Below are positions 1 to 8,064 of a stretch of DNA of 64,000 nt, in pieces. The notes under the pieces were generated by a model. It did not search any database. It was not told the origin of the DNA and saw only the letters and a program-made list of their open reading frames with translations. The position numbers were made by a program, and so were the translations under genes. The stretch is from Rhizobiales bacterium NRL2 (GTDB taxonomy: Bacteria > Pseudomonadota > Alphaproteobacteria > Minwuiales > Minwuiaceae), in NCBI GenBank assembly GCA_001664005.1, contig CP016093.1, forward strand, positions 3,959,031 to 4,023,030. Reading direction: 5' to 3'. Numbering within the stretch: the first letter of the stretch is position 1; each line of letters begins with the position of its first letter.

Positions 1-325
1 CCAGCTTGCCGCTGCTGCCGCCGTGGACGGTGAAATCCTGCGCGGCGATCACGACCGGGCGGCCGTCGATCCGCGCGCCGCCGGTGACCACGCCGTCCGC
101 GGGCCGCGAGTCGCGGTCGCCGCCGTCATCGCAGACCAGCGCCCCGATCTCCCGGAAACTGCCTTCGTCGACCAGACAGGCGATGCGCTGGCGCGCGGTC
201 ATTTCCGCGCGGCGAAGCATGCGCTCGACCGCCCGGGGGCGGCTTTCGTCGCTCAGCGCTTCGCGCGCCGCCGCAATCGCCGCTTCCGCCTCGGCCCCGC
301 TTCTGTGCGGCATCGGATTGGACAT
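1..325 (-). CDS. Acyl-CoA carboxylase carboxyltransferase subunit, partial (N-terminus)
   Basis: Only the first 108 codons are in the window; the gene runs off the left edge. The start is ATG at 325. The visible part reads as the N-terminus of a biotin-dependent carboxyltransferase (propionyl-/methylcrotonyl-CoA carboxylase beta type): a helical lead-in, the segment RIACLVDEGSFREIGAL typical of the family, then the start of the crotonase-like core (VVTGGARIDGRPVVIAAQD). These enzymes transfer carboxyl from carboxybiotin to an acyl-CoA in the cytoplasm. The gene follows a biotinyl-domain gene by only 7 bp, so the two are co-transcribed. The acyl-CoA substrate cannot be read from this fragment. 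Confidence 0.85.
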   Translation of the reverse strand, partial: MSNPMPHRSGAEAEAAIAAAREALSDESRPRAVERMLRRAEMTARQRIACLVDEGSFREIGALVCDDGGDRDSRPADGVVTGGARIDGRPVVIAAQDFTVHGGSSGKL

Positions 326-332
326 GATGACC

Positions 333-545
333 TCAGCTCTCCAGCCGGACCACGATCTGGCCTTCCTGGACGCTCTCGGCTTCCTCGACCAGGATCTCGG
401 CGATGCGCCCCGCCGCGGGGGCCATGACCGGGATTTCCATCTTCATCGATTCAAGGATGAGGATTTCCTCGTCCTCTTCCACCGCGTCACCGACGGCGGC
501 CACGATCTTCCACACCTTGCCGGCGATTTCCGATTTGACGTCCAT
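333..545 (-). CDS. Biotinyl (biotin/lipoyl attachment) domain protein, BCCP-like
   Basis: A 70-residue free-standing biotin carrier domain. The biotinylation motif ESMKME is present with the acceptor lysine at residue 35, flanked by the usual beta-strand pattern and the C-terminal mirror half (PAAGRIAEILVEE). The protein would carry CO2 between a biotin carboxylase and the carboxyltransferase encoded just downstream. The biotin carboxylase subunit is not in the window and may lie to the left. It sits between the TetR gene and the carboxyltransferase gene, all on the minus strand with short gaps, which suggests one operon. A lipoyl rather than biotinyl role is unlikely because of the M-K-M signature. 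Confidence 0.9.
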   Translation of the reverse strand: MDVKSEIAGKVWKIVAAVGDAVEEDEEILILESMKMEIPVMAPAAGRIAEILVEEAESVQEGQIVVRLES

Positions 546-593
546 GTACCTTCTCCCAACGTGGCGCGGCTCCCGGCGGCGCCCGAAATTCCA

Positions 594-1217
594 TCAATGT
601 GCGGCCAGAACCTGCCGGAACATGCCCACGAGGTCGTCGCGGGCGCTGTCCAGGTCGGTCTTGCCGCCGTCGACCAGCGCCTGGACGATGACGCCGCGCA
701 CTGCGCCCAGGATCATGGTGGCAAAGCGTTCGATATCGACGTCCGCGCGCAGCTCGCCCAGTTCCCGGGCCTCCTGCAGGTGGCGGCGGAAGCCCTCCCG
801 ATAGCCTTCGCCCAGCGCCCTCATGCGCGGCTTCAGCTCCGATGCGGAGCCCATGGACTCCACATAGAGCTGGTAGACCGCAACGGTCGCGGGCGCGCTG
901 TCGCGGGCGCCGGCCATGTGTGCGCCCATGCGCACGAACAGCGCGTCCAGACCGCGCCTGTCGCCCAACGCCTTCGCCAGGCGGCGCTGGAACCAGGCGT
1001 CGCAGGTGTCGACCACGGCCTCCAGCAGCGCCTGCTTGGTGCCGAAGCGCGCCACCGGCAGGCCGCGGCTGTAGCCCGATTCCGTGCCGATCTGCGCCAG
1101 GCTGCAGCCCGCCGATCCGTTCCGCGCGATAAGGCGGAGCGCCGCGGCGATCATCTTCCTGTCCGACTGGGCCCGCCTTTCGGTCTGGCTGCGGCGCGGC
1201 TGTGGAGCGTCTGGCAA
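594..1217 (-). CDS. TetR/AcrR family transcriptional regulator
   Basis: The N-terminus has a TetR-type helix-turn-helix (SLAQIGTESGYSRGLPVARF with flanking helices), followed by an all-helical ligand-binding domain. An open frame continues upstream to 1292, but it would run through the inverted repeat at 1227-1250. I therefore prefer the TTG at 1217, which has a GG-rich ribosome-binding site about 7 bp upstream. It heads a minus-strand run with the biotinyl protein and the carboxyltransferase, so it probably controls acyl-CoA carboxylase expression in response to an acyl-CoA or related ligand. This is inference from position. Alternative starts were not resolved. Confidence 0.85.
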   Translation of the reverse strand: MPDAPQPRRSQTERRAQSDRKMIAAALRLIARNGSAGCSLAQIGTESGYSRGLPVARFGTKQALLEAVVDTCDAWFQRRLAKALGDRRGLDALFVRMGAHMAGARDSAPATVAVYQLYVESMGSASELKPRMRALGEGYREGFRRHLQEARELGELRADVDIERFATMILGAVRGVIVQALVDGGKTDLDSARDDLVGMFRQVLAAH

Positions 1218-1226
1218 GGGTGAACC

Positions 1227-1250
1227 TATTTGCTTGTTGACCAGCAAATA
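1227..1250. promoter_or_regulatory. Inverted-repeat operator candidate upstream of TetR gene
   Basis: A perfect 8-bp inverted repeat, TATTTGCT and AGCAAATA, is separated by 8 bp. It lies about 10 bp upstream of the proposed TTG start of the TetR gene. It is AT-rich in a GC-rich background, which fits an autoregulatory operator. Confidence 0.6.
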
Positions 1251-1339
1251 TAAGGCAGAAGAAACGGGCGCTGGCAACCGTGGATCAGCCATGCGTCAAA
1301 CGCCTGATCGATCGTCCAGTCAGATCAGGGAGATAGCGG

Positions 1340-1750
1340 TCAGACGACCGGCTCGGCGAAGTATCGCGCGGCCCCGCCGGAGAGTTTTTCCGCGTCGGCC
1401 TGGAACAGTTCCAGCAGCACGCCGTCCGGCGCGGGGCACATGATGTACTTCCAGGCGCCGAAGTCCCGGATGCCGCTCCGGAAGGCGACGCCCGCCGCAC
1501 GCAGCCGCGCTTCCAGCGATTCCAGGTCGTCGGTGCGGATGCCGATGTGGTGGACGGCGCCACGGCCCTGGTCGCGCGGCGGCTGTTCGTAGATGTGCAG
1601 CCGCCCGCCGCCGACGCGCATGAAGACGTTGCGTGCCCCGCCGAAATCGTCGTCGAAGGCGACCTCGCCGCCCAGCATGTCCCGCCACCAGGCGACGGTC
1701 GCATCGATGTCGGACGAGAAAATGTGGACGTGATGAAGCTGCTCGGTCAT
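1340..1750 (-). CDS. VOC family protein (glyoxalase/bleomycin-resistance fold)
   Basis: A 136-residue protein with the two beta-alpha-beta-beta-beta modules of the vicinal oxygen chelate superfamily. Candidate metal-binding residues are visible: the HHVHIF histidine near the N-terminus, HIYE, HHIGI at the start of the second module, and the glutamate of LLELF near the C-terminus. Such proteins include lyases, dioxygenases and epimerases acting on CoA thioesters or small metabolites. The substrate is not evident. It reads towards the TetR/carboxylase operon, 122 bp from the TetR start, and may be part of the same metabolic neighbourhood, for example a methylmalonyl-CoA epimerase-like activity, but the sequence does not establish this. 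Confidence 0.8.
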   Translation of the reverse strand: MTEQLHHVHIFSSDIDATVAWWRDMLGGEVAFDDDFGGARNVFMRVGGGRLHIYEQPPRDQGRGAVHHIGIRTDDLESLEARLRAAGVAFRSGIRDFGAWKYIMCPAPDGVLLELFQADAEKLSGGAARYFAEPVV

Positions 1751-1789
1751 GGACGCATTTCTCCCCTTTGCGCACCACGGCGGCCACGT

Positions 1790-3553
1790 TCAGGCCCCGG
1801 CCGGAGACCTTCCCTTCTCCACGAGGTCCGGGGCGAGCGCCGCTACCGCCTGATAATGCGACAGGAACATACGGCCCGACAATTCGTCCAGGAAACCCGT
1901 TCGCCCGAGCCGGTCCGTGACCGGTCCCTTCACTTCGGACAGATGGAAGGCGACGCCCAGTTCGCCCAGCCGTTCGTTGATCGCCTCCAGGCTCTCCAGG
2001 GCGCTGGCGTCGATCTCGTTGACCGCGCTGCACTGCAGGATCACATGCTTCAGTTCCGGCTGGAGGGCGACCATGTCGTAGACCGCGTCCTCGAGGAACC
2101 GGGCGTTGGCGAAGTAGAGCGATTCGTCGACCCGGAGGCCGAGAATCGAAGGGTCGGTCAGCACCGCGTGGCGCTTGATGTTGCGGAAGTGCTCGGTGCC
2201 GGGAACCAGGCCGACGACCGCCATGTGGGGGCGGCTGGTGCGGAACAGGAACAGCCCCAGCGAAATGACGACGCCCGCCATCACGCCGGCCTCCACGCCG
2301 ACCCCGAGAGTCACCAGGATCGTCGCGGCGACCGCGGCGAAATCCTTCTTCGAATAGACCCAGGTGCGGCGGAGACCGCCCAGATCGACCAGCGACAGCA
2401 CGGCGACGATGATGGTCGCGGCCAGGGTCGCCCGGGGCAGGAAATAGAGCAGCGAGGTGAGGGACAGCGTCACCAGCGCGATGCCGAGCGCCGAGAACGC
2501 GCCGGCCGCCGGGGTGCGCGCGCCGGCGTCGAAGTTGACGATGGAACGCGCGAAGCCGCCGGTCACGGGATAGCCGCCGCCCACTGCGGCAGCGATATTG
2601 GATGCGCCGAGGCCGACCAGTTCCTGATCCGGGTCGATCCGCTGCCGCCGGCGCGCGGCCAGCGTCTGGGCCACGGAGACGGATTCGACGAAGCCGATGA
2701 CGGCGATCAACGCCGCCGGCTCCAGCAGATCAAGCCAGAGTTGAGGGCTGAAGTCGGGCAGCGACGGCATGGGCAGGCCGGCGGGGATATCGCCCACCAG
2801 GCCGACGCCGGCAGCGCCCAGATCCAGCGCCCAGGCGGCCAGGGTGGTCACGATGACGGCGATCATCGGCGCCAGCTTGACGGCGATATCGGCAATGCGC
2901 GGGCGCAGACCGAGCCGGTCCTTCAGCAGACCGCCGAGCTGTCGCCGGGCCAGCATCAGGAAGATCACGGCACCGCCGCCCACCAGCAGCGTCGGGAGAT
3001 TCGCGGCCGGGATATTCCGGACAAGGGATTGCACGATTTCCGGCAGGTTGTGGCCGCTCACCCGGATACCCAGAAGATGCCCGACCTGGCTGAGCGCAAT
3101 GAGAATGGCCGAGGCGCTGATGAACCCCGAGATCACCGGATGGCTGAGGAAGTTGGCGAGGAAGCCGAGCCGGAAAACGCCCATCATCAGCAGCATCGCG
3201 CCGACGACCAGGGCGAGGGCGATGGCGGCCGCGACGTATTCCGGCGTACCGGGCGCCGCGATCCCGCCGATCGCGGCCGCCGTCATCAGGGAGACCACGG
3301 CGACCGGCCCGACGGCGAGCGTCCGGCTGGTCCCGAACAGGGCGTAGGCGAGCAGCGGCAGGATCGAGGCGTAGAGCCCGACCTCCGGCGGCAGACCGGC
3401 CAGCATGGCGTAGGCCAGCGATTGTGGCACCAGCATCACCGTGACGATGGCCGCGGCGATCAAGTCATCGGTCAGCGGGCCGGGCCCGTACTCCCGTCCC
3501 CAGCTCAGGATCGGCAGGAACCGGGCGGCCCGCCCGCCCACGCTGCGCCTCAT
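1790..3553 (-). CDS. SulP family inorganic anion transporter with STAS domain
   Basis: A 587-residue inner-membrane carrier. The N-terminal part carries the SulP signature MLVPQSLAYAMLAGLPPEVG around residues 39-58 and about a dozen hydrophobic segments. The last 140 residues form a cytoplasmic STAS domain with the DAS motif (EIDASALESL). SulP proteins move sulfate, bicarbonate or related anions. Its ATG overlaps the stop of the ETHE1-like hydrolase gene (ATGA), so the two are translationally coupled and fall under the divergent promoter at 4478-4516. In this context the cargo is plausibly sulfate or sulfite formed during persulfide oxidation. Direction of transport cannot be read from sequence. 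Confidence 0.9.
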   Translation of the reverse strand: MRRSVGGRAARFLPILSWGREYGPGPLTDDLIAAAIVTVMLVPQSLAYAMLAGLPPEVGLYASILPLLAYALFGTSRTLAVGPVAVVSLMTAAAIGGIAAPGTPEYVAAAIALALVVGAMLLMMGVFRLGFLANFLSHPVISGFISASAILIALSQVGHLLGIRVSGHNLPEIVQSLVRNIPAANLPTLLVGGGAVIFLMLARRQLGGLLKDRLGLRPRIADIAVKLAPMIAVIVTTLAAWALDLGAAGVGLVGDIPAGLPMPSLPDFSPQLWLDLLEPAALIAVIGFVESVSVAQTLAARRRQRIDPDQELVGLGASNIAAAVGGGYPVTGGFARSIVNFDAGARTPAAGAFSALGIALVTLSLTSLLYFLPRATLAATIIVAVLSLVDLGGLRRTWVYSKKDFAAVAATILVTLGVGVEAGVMAGVVISLGLFLFRTSRPHMAVVGLVPGTEHFRNIKRHAVLTDPSILGLRVDESLYFANARFLEDAVYDMVALQPELKHVILQCSAVNEIDASALESLEAINERLGELGVAFHLSEVKGPVTDRLGRTGFLDELSGRMFLSHYQAVAALAPDLVEKGRSPAGA

Positions 3554-4437
3554 GCCGAAGAGTCGTCCGTATTGGCCAGGGTGATCGGCAGCTTGAGGTA
3601 TCGCGTGCCGTTCGCTTCCGGGTCCGGCAGGCGGCCAGCGCGGATGTTGGTCTGGATCGACGGCAGCAGCAGCATCGGCGCGGCAAGTCCAGCGTCGCGT
3701 TCTTCCCGCCAGGCGACGAAATCGTCCTCGCCCTTGCCCGCAAGATGGACATTCTCCTTCTCCGCCCCGACCGTCGTCTCCCAGGCGTATTCGTCACGCC
3801 CCGGCGCCTTGTAGTCGTGGCACATGAACAGGCGGGTCTCGTCGGACAGGCTCAGCAGCCGCTGGATGGAGCGATAGAGCGTCCGCGCGTCGCCGCCGGG
3901 AAAATCGGCGCGCGCAGTCCCGTAGTCGGGCATGAAGATGGTGTCGCCGACGAAGACCGCGTCCTCGACATGGTAGGCGATGCAGGCCGGCGTGTGGCCG
4001 GGCAGATGCATCACCTCGACTGTCAGACCGCCGATCCGGAAGGTTTCGCCGTCCCGGAAGAGATGGTCGAATTCCGCGCCGTCGCCTGAGACGTTGTCCA
4101 GGTTGAAGAAGGGGCCGAAGATGCCCTGGACATCCGTGATGTGCTCGCCGATGCCGATCCGGGCACCCGTGGCGCGCTTGATATGCGGCGCGGCTGACAG
4201 ATGATCGGCATGGGCATGGGTCTCCAGGATCCATTCGAGCTCCACGCCTTCCGCTTTCGCCGCTTCCAGAATGGCGTCCGCCGAGTGGGTCGACGCCCTG
4301 CCGGAGCGGTTGTCGTAATCCAGCACCGGATCGATCACCGCTGCCTTCATCGTCTCCCGGTCCCAGACCAGATAGCTGATGGTGTTGGTGGCTTCGTCGA
4401 AAAAGGCGCGGATCGCCAGTCGTTCACTGTCCGTCAT
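3550..4437 (-). CDS. blh: ETHE1/Blh-like metallo-beta-lactamase-fold persulfide dioxygenase
   Basis: The start is ATG at 4437. Upstream in-frame codons exist to 4479 but would overlap the operator. The MBL metal motif HAHADH lies at residues 74-79, and further metal ligands are seen in LPGHTP, VGDTIFMPDYG and MCHDY. The single-iron persulfide dioxygenase family (ETHE1/SdoA, and Blh of bigR operons) oxidises glutathione persulfide to sulfite in the cytoplasm. The MPDYGTARADFPGGDA segment is typical of the Blh branch. Together with the divergent ArsR regulator and the rhodanese this is a sulfide detoxification unit. It overlaps the downstream SulP gene by four bases. Confidence 0.88.
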   Translation of the reverse strand: MTDSERLAIRAFFDEATNTISYLVWDRETMKAAVIDPVLDYDNRSGRASTHSADAILEAAKAEGVELEWILETHAHADHLSAAPHIKRATGARIGIGEHITDVQGIFGPFFNLDNVSGDGAEFDHLFRDGETFRIGGLTVEVMHLPGHTPACIAYHVEDAVFVGDTIFMPDYGTARADFPGGDARTLYRSIQRLLSLSDETRLFMCHDYKAPGRDEYAWETTVGAEKENVHLAGKGEDDFVAWREERDAGLAAPMLLLPSIQTNIRAGRLPDPEANGTRYLKLPITLANTDDSSA

Positions 4438-4477
4438 ATCGGCCTCCCAAATCACAACCCGTGTGCGTGCTTTCCAC

Positions 4478-4516
4478 ATATATTAGATCTTGCTAATTTA
4501 GCAATGCCTAATATAT
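4478..4516. promoter_or_regulatory. Nested palindrome, BigR-type operator in divergent promoter
   Basis: Two inverted repeats share one centre at 4497. The outer arms are ATATATTAG (4478-4486) and CTAATATAT (4508-4516). The inner palindrome is TTGCTAA-T-TTAGCAA (4490-4504). The element lies 41 bp from the blh start and 10 bp from the arsR-type start. BigR is known to bind an AT-rich palindrome in its own promoter, so this is the expected operator. Confidence 0.8.
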
Positions 4517-4525
4517 AGGATCCAC

Positions 4526-4852
4526 ATGAACCAGTTTGACACCATCGACGACCTGGAAGCGAAGGCCTCGGAAGCATCTGCGACCCTGCGTCTCCTCGCC
4601 AACGAGAAACGCCTGCTGGTGCTCTGCCGCCTGATCAAGGAGGGCGAGATGACCGTCTCGGCGCTGGCGGAGGCGGCGGGCCTGGGCCAATCGGCCCTGT
4701 CGCAGCATCTGGCCCGGCTCCGCGCCGACGGCATCGTCGCCGTCCGGCGGGAAGCCCAGCAGGTCCACTACAGAATCGCCGACGAGAAGGTTCGCCGGCT
4801 GCTCGACGCGCTCTACGCAATCTACTGCGCGTCCCCCGAAAACGGAGACTGA
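4526..4852 (+). CDS. bigR: ArsR/SmtB family sulfide-responsive repressor, BigR/SqrR-like
   Basis: A 108-residue winged-helix repressor (recognition region SALSQHLARLRADGIV). Two cysteines, C34 (LVLCRLI) and C101 (IYCAS), occupy positions equivalent to the dithiol pair that BigR and SqrR use to sense persulfides by forming a polysulfide link. No metal-binding CVC motif is seen, which argues against a metal sensor. The gene is divergent from the blh-sulP pair and starts 10 bp from the nested palindrome, so autoregulation plus control of both arms is likely. It is followed after 2 bp by the rhodanese gene. Confidence 0.9.
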   Translation: MNQFDTIDDLEAKASEASATLRLLANEKRLLVLCRLIKEGEMTVSALAEAAGLGQSALSQHLARLRADGIVAVRREAQQVHYRIADEKVRRLLDALYAIYCASPENGD

Positions 4853-4854
4853 AC

Positions 4855-5385
4855 ATGCATCTGAAGGAACTCACCCCCGAAGAGGCCCGGCGTCTGGCCG
4901 ATAAAGGCGCCATCCTGGTCGACATCCGCGAGGCCGACGAAGTCGCGCGGGAAAACATTCCCGGCGCGCGGCATGCCCCGCTCTCCGGCATGGGAGACGC
5001 GGCGGCGCGTCTGGACGACGCCCCGGCGGTGATCTTCTTCTGCCGTTCGGGCAATCGCACCCGCGAGAACAGCGGCCAGCTCAGGCAGCTCGCCGACGCC
5101 GAAGCCTATGTGCTGCAGGGCGGCTTCGACGCCTGGCGCAAGGCGGGCCTGCCCGTCAATGTCGACCGCCGCCAGCCCCTGCCGCTGATGCGTCAGGTGC
5201 AGATGGCCGCCGGCCTGCTGATCGTGCTCGGCGTCGTGCTGGGCTATGCGCTCTCGCCGTGGTGGTTCCTGCTGGCCGGCTTCGTCGGCGCGGGTCTGTT
5301 CCAGGCCGGGGCCACCGGCTGGTGCGGCATGGCCCGGCTGCTCGGCGTCATGCCCTGGAACCGGCGCAGCCCCGCCGGCGCCTGA
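4855..5385 (+). CDS. Rhodanese domain protein with C-terminal DUF2892 membrane region
   Basis: The N-terminal rhodanese domain (residues about 5-105) has the active-site cysteine C63 in the loop CRSGNRT. The C-terminal part holds two hydrophobic segments (AAGLLIVLGVVLGYAL and WFLLAGFVGAGLFQAG) and the GWCGMARLLG motif of DUF2892 (PF11127). Such proteins accept or donate sulfane sulfur at the inner membrane. The start lies 2 bp after the bigR stop, so they are co-transcribed. The protein probably works with the ETHE1-like hydrolase in moving sulfane sulfur between thiols and sulfite. Confidence 0.9.
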   Translation: MHLKELTPEEARRLADKGAILVDIREADEVARENIPGARHAPLSGMGDAAARLDDAPAVIFFCRSGNRTRENSGQLRQLADAEAYVLQGGFDAWRKAGLPVNVDRRQPLPLMRQVQMAAGLLIVLGVVLGYALSPWWFLLAGFVGAGLFQAGATGWCGMARLLGVMPWNRRSPAGA

Positions 5386-5468
5386 CCGGCCGCTCCCGAA
5401 CCCGGAAGACGCCGCCCGCGCCGAGGTGTTAGAAAGCACCGGGGCGGCGCATCCGGGGAGGCAGACGC

Positions 5469-6488
5469 ATGACCGCATCGAAGGCGCTCGACCAGCCGGC
5501 TTTCGTCGAACGGCTGACAAGGGCGGTACGCCGACGCTTCGGCGAGGCGGCCGCCGTCACGCCGGTGGGCGAGCCCAGCATGGGCGGGATCAACCACACA
5601 GCCATCTTCGACGTGGCCGAAGCCTGCGGCACGCCCCGGCGGCTGGTATTGCGCCGGGAGACAATCGAGGGCATCGGCAATCCCTTCCTTGCCTCGCACA
5701 AGCAGTACCGTCTGCTGGAAGTGGCGCACGGGCGCGGCCTGCCGGCGCCTGAGCCCGTCTTCGAACTGGAGCCGGCGGACGACCTGGGCCAAGGTTTCGT
5801 CATGGGCTTCGTCGAAGGCGAGACCCTGCCCCGGCGAATCAACAACGACCCGCGATTCGATGGCATCCGGCCCGGTCTCGCCGCGCGCTGCGGCGAACTG
5901 CTGGCCGCGATCCACGACTTCGGGCTGGCGGCCACCGATTTCCTGACCGACGTGGCCGACACCGCCGATCCGCTGGCGGCCCAGCGCGAGCGCCTCGACC
6001 TCTACCGGGAGAAGCACCCGGCGCTCGAACTCGGCCTGCGCTGGCTGGAACTGAACCGCCCGACCGGCGGCGAACCGGTCTCGCTCCACGGCGACTTCCG
6101 GAACGGCAATTTCATCGTCGACGAAACCGGCATCGTCGCCATCCTCGATTGGGAATGCAGCCATCACGACCGGCCGATGGAGGATCTCGGCTGGCTCTGC
6201 GTCCCTTCCTGGCGGTTCGGCAATCCCGATCGGCCCGTCGGCGGGTTCGGCGAGCGCGCCGACCTCTACGCTGGCTACGAGGCGGCGAGCGGGCGTCAGG
6301 TGGACGACGAGGAAGTCCGCTACTGGGAGATATTCGGCATGGTCCGCTGGGCGATCCTGAACGTGATGCAGGGCTTCGGTCATGTCTACGAAGGCCGCCG
6401 GTCGATGGTCTGGGCCGCCTGCGGGCGGAATGTCGCCATGGTCGAGCACGAACTGATGCAGGCGCTGAACGGGAGGGCCGCAAGATGA
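5469..6488 (+). CDS. LvaA-like phosphotransferase (APH family kinase for hydroxyacyl-CoA)
   Basis: A 339-residue aminoglycoside-phosphotransferase-fold kinase. The catalytic loop HGDFRNGN is at residues 207-214 and the metal aspartate is in DWE near 227. An N-terminal region resembles the SMGGINHTAIF nucleotide loop of ACAD10/11-associated kinases. It is the first gene of a three-gene set (kinase, DUF6285, acyl-CoA dehydrogenase) that matches LvaA-LvaB-LvaC of Pseudomonas levulinate catabolism, where LvaA phosphorylates a 4-hydroxyacyl-CoA. The stop overlaps the next start (ATGA). An antibiotic-resistance role is unlikely given the context. The exact hydroxyacyl substrate is unknown. Confidence 0.82.
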   Translation: MTASKALDQPAFVERLTRAVRRRFGEAAAVTPVGEPSMGGINHTAIFDVAEACGTPRRLVLRRETIEGIGNPFLASHKQYRLLEVAHGRGLPAPEPVFELEPADDLGQGFVMGFVEGETLPRRINNDPRFDGIRPGLAARCGELLAAIHDFGLAATDFLTDVADTADPLAAQRERLDLYREKHPALELGLRWLELNRPTGGEPVSLHGDFRNGNFIVDETGIVAILDWECSHHDRPMEDLGWLCVPSWRFGNPDRPVGGFGERADLYAGYEAASGRQVDDEEVRYWEIFGMVRWAILNVMQGFGHVYEGRRSMVWAACGRNVAMVEHELMQALNGRAAR

Positions 6489-6841
6489 GACAGGATCAGC
6501 CCGCCGCCCACGACCTCGTCGGCACGGTCCGCGAATACCTCGACGATCTCGCCGGAAAGCTCGACGACGAGCACCGCTTCGATCTGCGCGTCGCCACCCA
6601 CCTGCTGGCCATCGTTGAGCGAGAGCTGCGCGACCGGCCCGATTTCGAGAACGATGAGCGCGCGGCGTTGCGCGACCTGACGGACGCCGCGGAGGGCGAG
6701 GACGAGATCGAAGCGCTTTGCCGCGCGATCCGGTCGGGCGATCTCGACGGCCGTTGGGACGAAGCGATGCGCGCGGTGAACCGTACGGTGGAACTGAAGA
6801 TGAAGGTCGTCAGGCCAGCGGCGCTGGACCGGGCCGACTGA
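6485..6841 (+). CDS. DUF6285 protein, LvaB-like
   Basis: A small helical, acidic protein of 118 residues (central [20 protein letters not shown]) of the DUF6285 family. It begins inside the kinase stop codon (ATGA overlap at 6485-6488) and ends 14 bp before the acyl-CoA dehydrogenase start, which is the same order as lvaA-lvaB-lvaC. In the levulinate pathway LvaB is a small partner needed with the LvaA kinase. I infer the same partner role here. No catalytic motif is visible. Confidence 0.8.
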   Translation: MRQDQPAAHDLVGTVREYLDDLAGKLDDEHRFDLRVATHLLAIVERELRDRPDFENDERAALRDLTDAAEGEDEIEALCRAIRSGDLDGRWDEAMRAVNRTVELKMKVVRPAALDRAD

Positions 6842-6855
6842 GGGGAGAAACGACC

Positions 6856-8064
6856 ATGGACTTCGAATTCCCGGACAAGGTGAAGAACCTGCAGGCGCGG
6901 GTCGCCGCCTTCATGGACGAGCATGTCTATCCACTGGAGCACGAGTACGACCGGCACGTCGCCGAGGCCGGCGGCTGGACTACGCCGCCCATGCTGGACA
7001 ATCTGAAAGAGAAGGCAAAGGCGGCGGGCCTGTGGAACCTGTTCATGCCAGATGAGCGCTACGGCGCCGGGCTGACCAACCTGGAATACGCACCGCTGGC
7101 CGAGATCATGGGCCGGGTCGAGTGGGCATCGGAAGTCTTCAACTGCTCAGCCCCGGACACGGGCAACATGGAGACGCTGGCGCGCTACGCCGACGAGGAG
7201 CAGAAGAAGCGGTGGCTGGAGCCGCTGCTCAGCGGCGAGATCAGATCCTGCTTCTCCATGACCGAGCCGGCCGTCGCCTCGTCCGACGCCACCAACATCG
7301 AGTGTCGCATCGCGCGCGACGGCGACGACTACGTGATCAACGGCCGCAAGTGGTTCTCGTCCGGCTTCGCCAACGAACGCTGCCGACTGGTCATCGTCAT
7401 GGGCAAGACGGCGCCGGACGATCCGGACCGATACCGCCAGCAGTCGATGATCCTCGTGCCGAAAGATGCGCCGGGCCTGCGCCTGGAGCGGAACCCGACC
7501 ACCTTCGGCTACAGCGGCGCGCCCGGCGGCCACCCGGAAATCGTCTTCGAGGACGTACGCGTGCCGGCGTCGAACATCCTGCTGGGCGAAGGCCGGGGCT
7601 TCGAGATCGCCCAGGGCCGGCTCGGTCCGGGGCGGATCCATCACTGCATGCGCTTCATCGGCTCGGCCCAGCGGGCGCTGGAGCTGATGTGCCAGCGCGC
7701 CGAGAGCCGCAGCGCCTTCGGCATGAAGCTCTCCGAACACGGCTCGCTGCGCGAGGACATCGCGCGATCGTTCTGCGAAATCGAGCAGGCCCGGCTGCTG
7801 ACGCTCCGCGCCGCCGACAAGATGGACCGCGAGGGCAACAAGGCCGCCCGGGACCTGATCGCCGCGGCCAAGATCGTCGTGCCGAAGATGGCGACGGAGG
7901 TGATCGACCGCGCCATGCAGGTGCACGGCGCCAGGGGCTTCACCGAGGACACCTTCCTGCCCAAGGCCTGGACCTGGGCGCGCTACATCCGGGTCGGCGA
8001 CGGCCCGGACCAGGTGCACATGTCGTCGCTGGCGCGGCAGTTGCTCCGCCGTTACGCCGGCTGA
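6856..8064 (+). CDS. Acyl-CoA dehydrogenase, LvaC/ACAD11-like
   Basis: A 402-residue flavoenzyme. The start is ATG at 6856 behind GGGGAGAA; a longer in-frame extension upstream lies inside the preceding gene and is rejected. Domains run in the usual order: N-terminal helices, the FAD-binding beta domain with [17 protein letters not shown], and a C-terminal helical domain ending in [10 protein letters not shown] and [10 protein letters not shown]. The ACAD10/11 and LvaC branch acts on 4-phosphoacyl-CoA, losing phosphate to give an enoyl-CoA. Context supports that reaction; a plain beta-oxidation dehydrogenase is the alternative. The gene ends directly against the convergent dioxygenase gene. 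Confidence 0.88.
   Translation: MDFEFPDKVKNLQARVAAFMDEHVYPLEHEYDRHVAEAGGWTTPPMLDNLKEKAKAAGLWNLFMPDERYGAGLTNLEYAPLAEIMGRVEWASEVFNCSAPDTGNMETLARYADEEQKKRWLEPLLSGEIRSCFSMTEPAVASSDATNIECRIARDGDDYVINGRKWFSSGFANERCRLVIVMGKTAPDDPDRYRQQSMILVPKDAPGLRLERNPTTFGYSGAPGGHPEIVFEDVRVPASNILLGEGRGFEIAQGRLGPGRIHHCMRFIGSAQRALELMCQRAESRSAFGMKLSEHGSLREDIARSFCEIEQARLLTLRAADKMDREGNKAARDLIAAAKIVVPKMATEVIDRAMQVHGARGFTEDTFLPKAWTWARYIRVGDGPDQVHMSSLARQLLRRYAG

Noticed and set aside
1547-3814. Long plus-strand open frame of 755 codons across the SulP gene
   Set aside because: It is antisense to a well-supported SulP gene, is rich in Arg, Gln, Asp and Gly in the way typical of high-GC shadow frames, and shows no domain.
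5469-6488. Aminoglycoside resistance kinase
   Set aside because: The fold is shared, but the neighbours (DUF6285 and an ACAD11-like dehydrogenase) point to hydroxyacyl-CoA phosphorylation.
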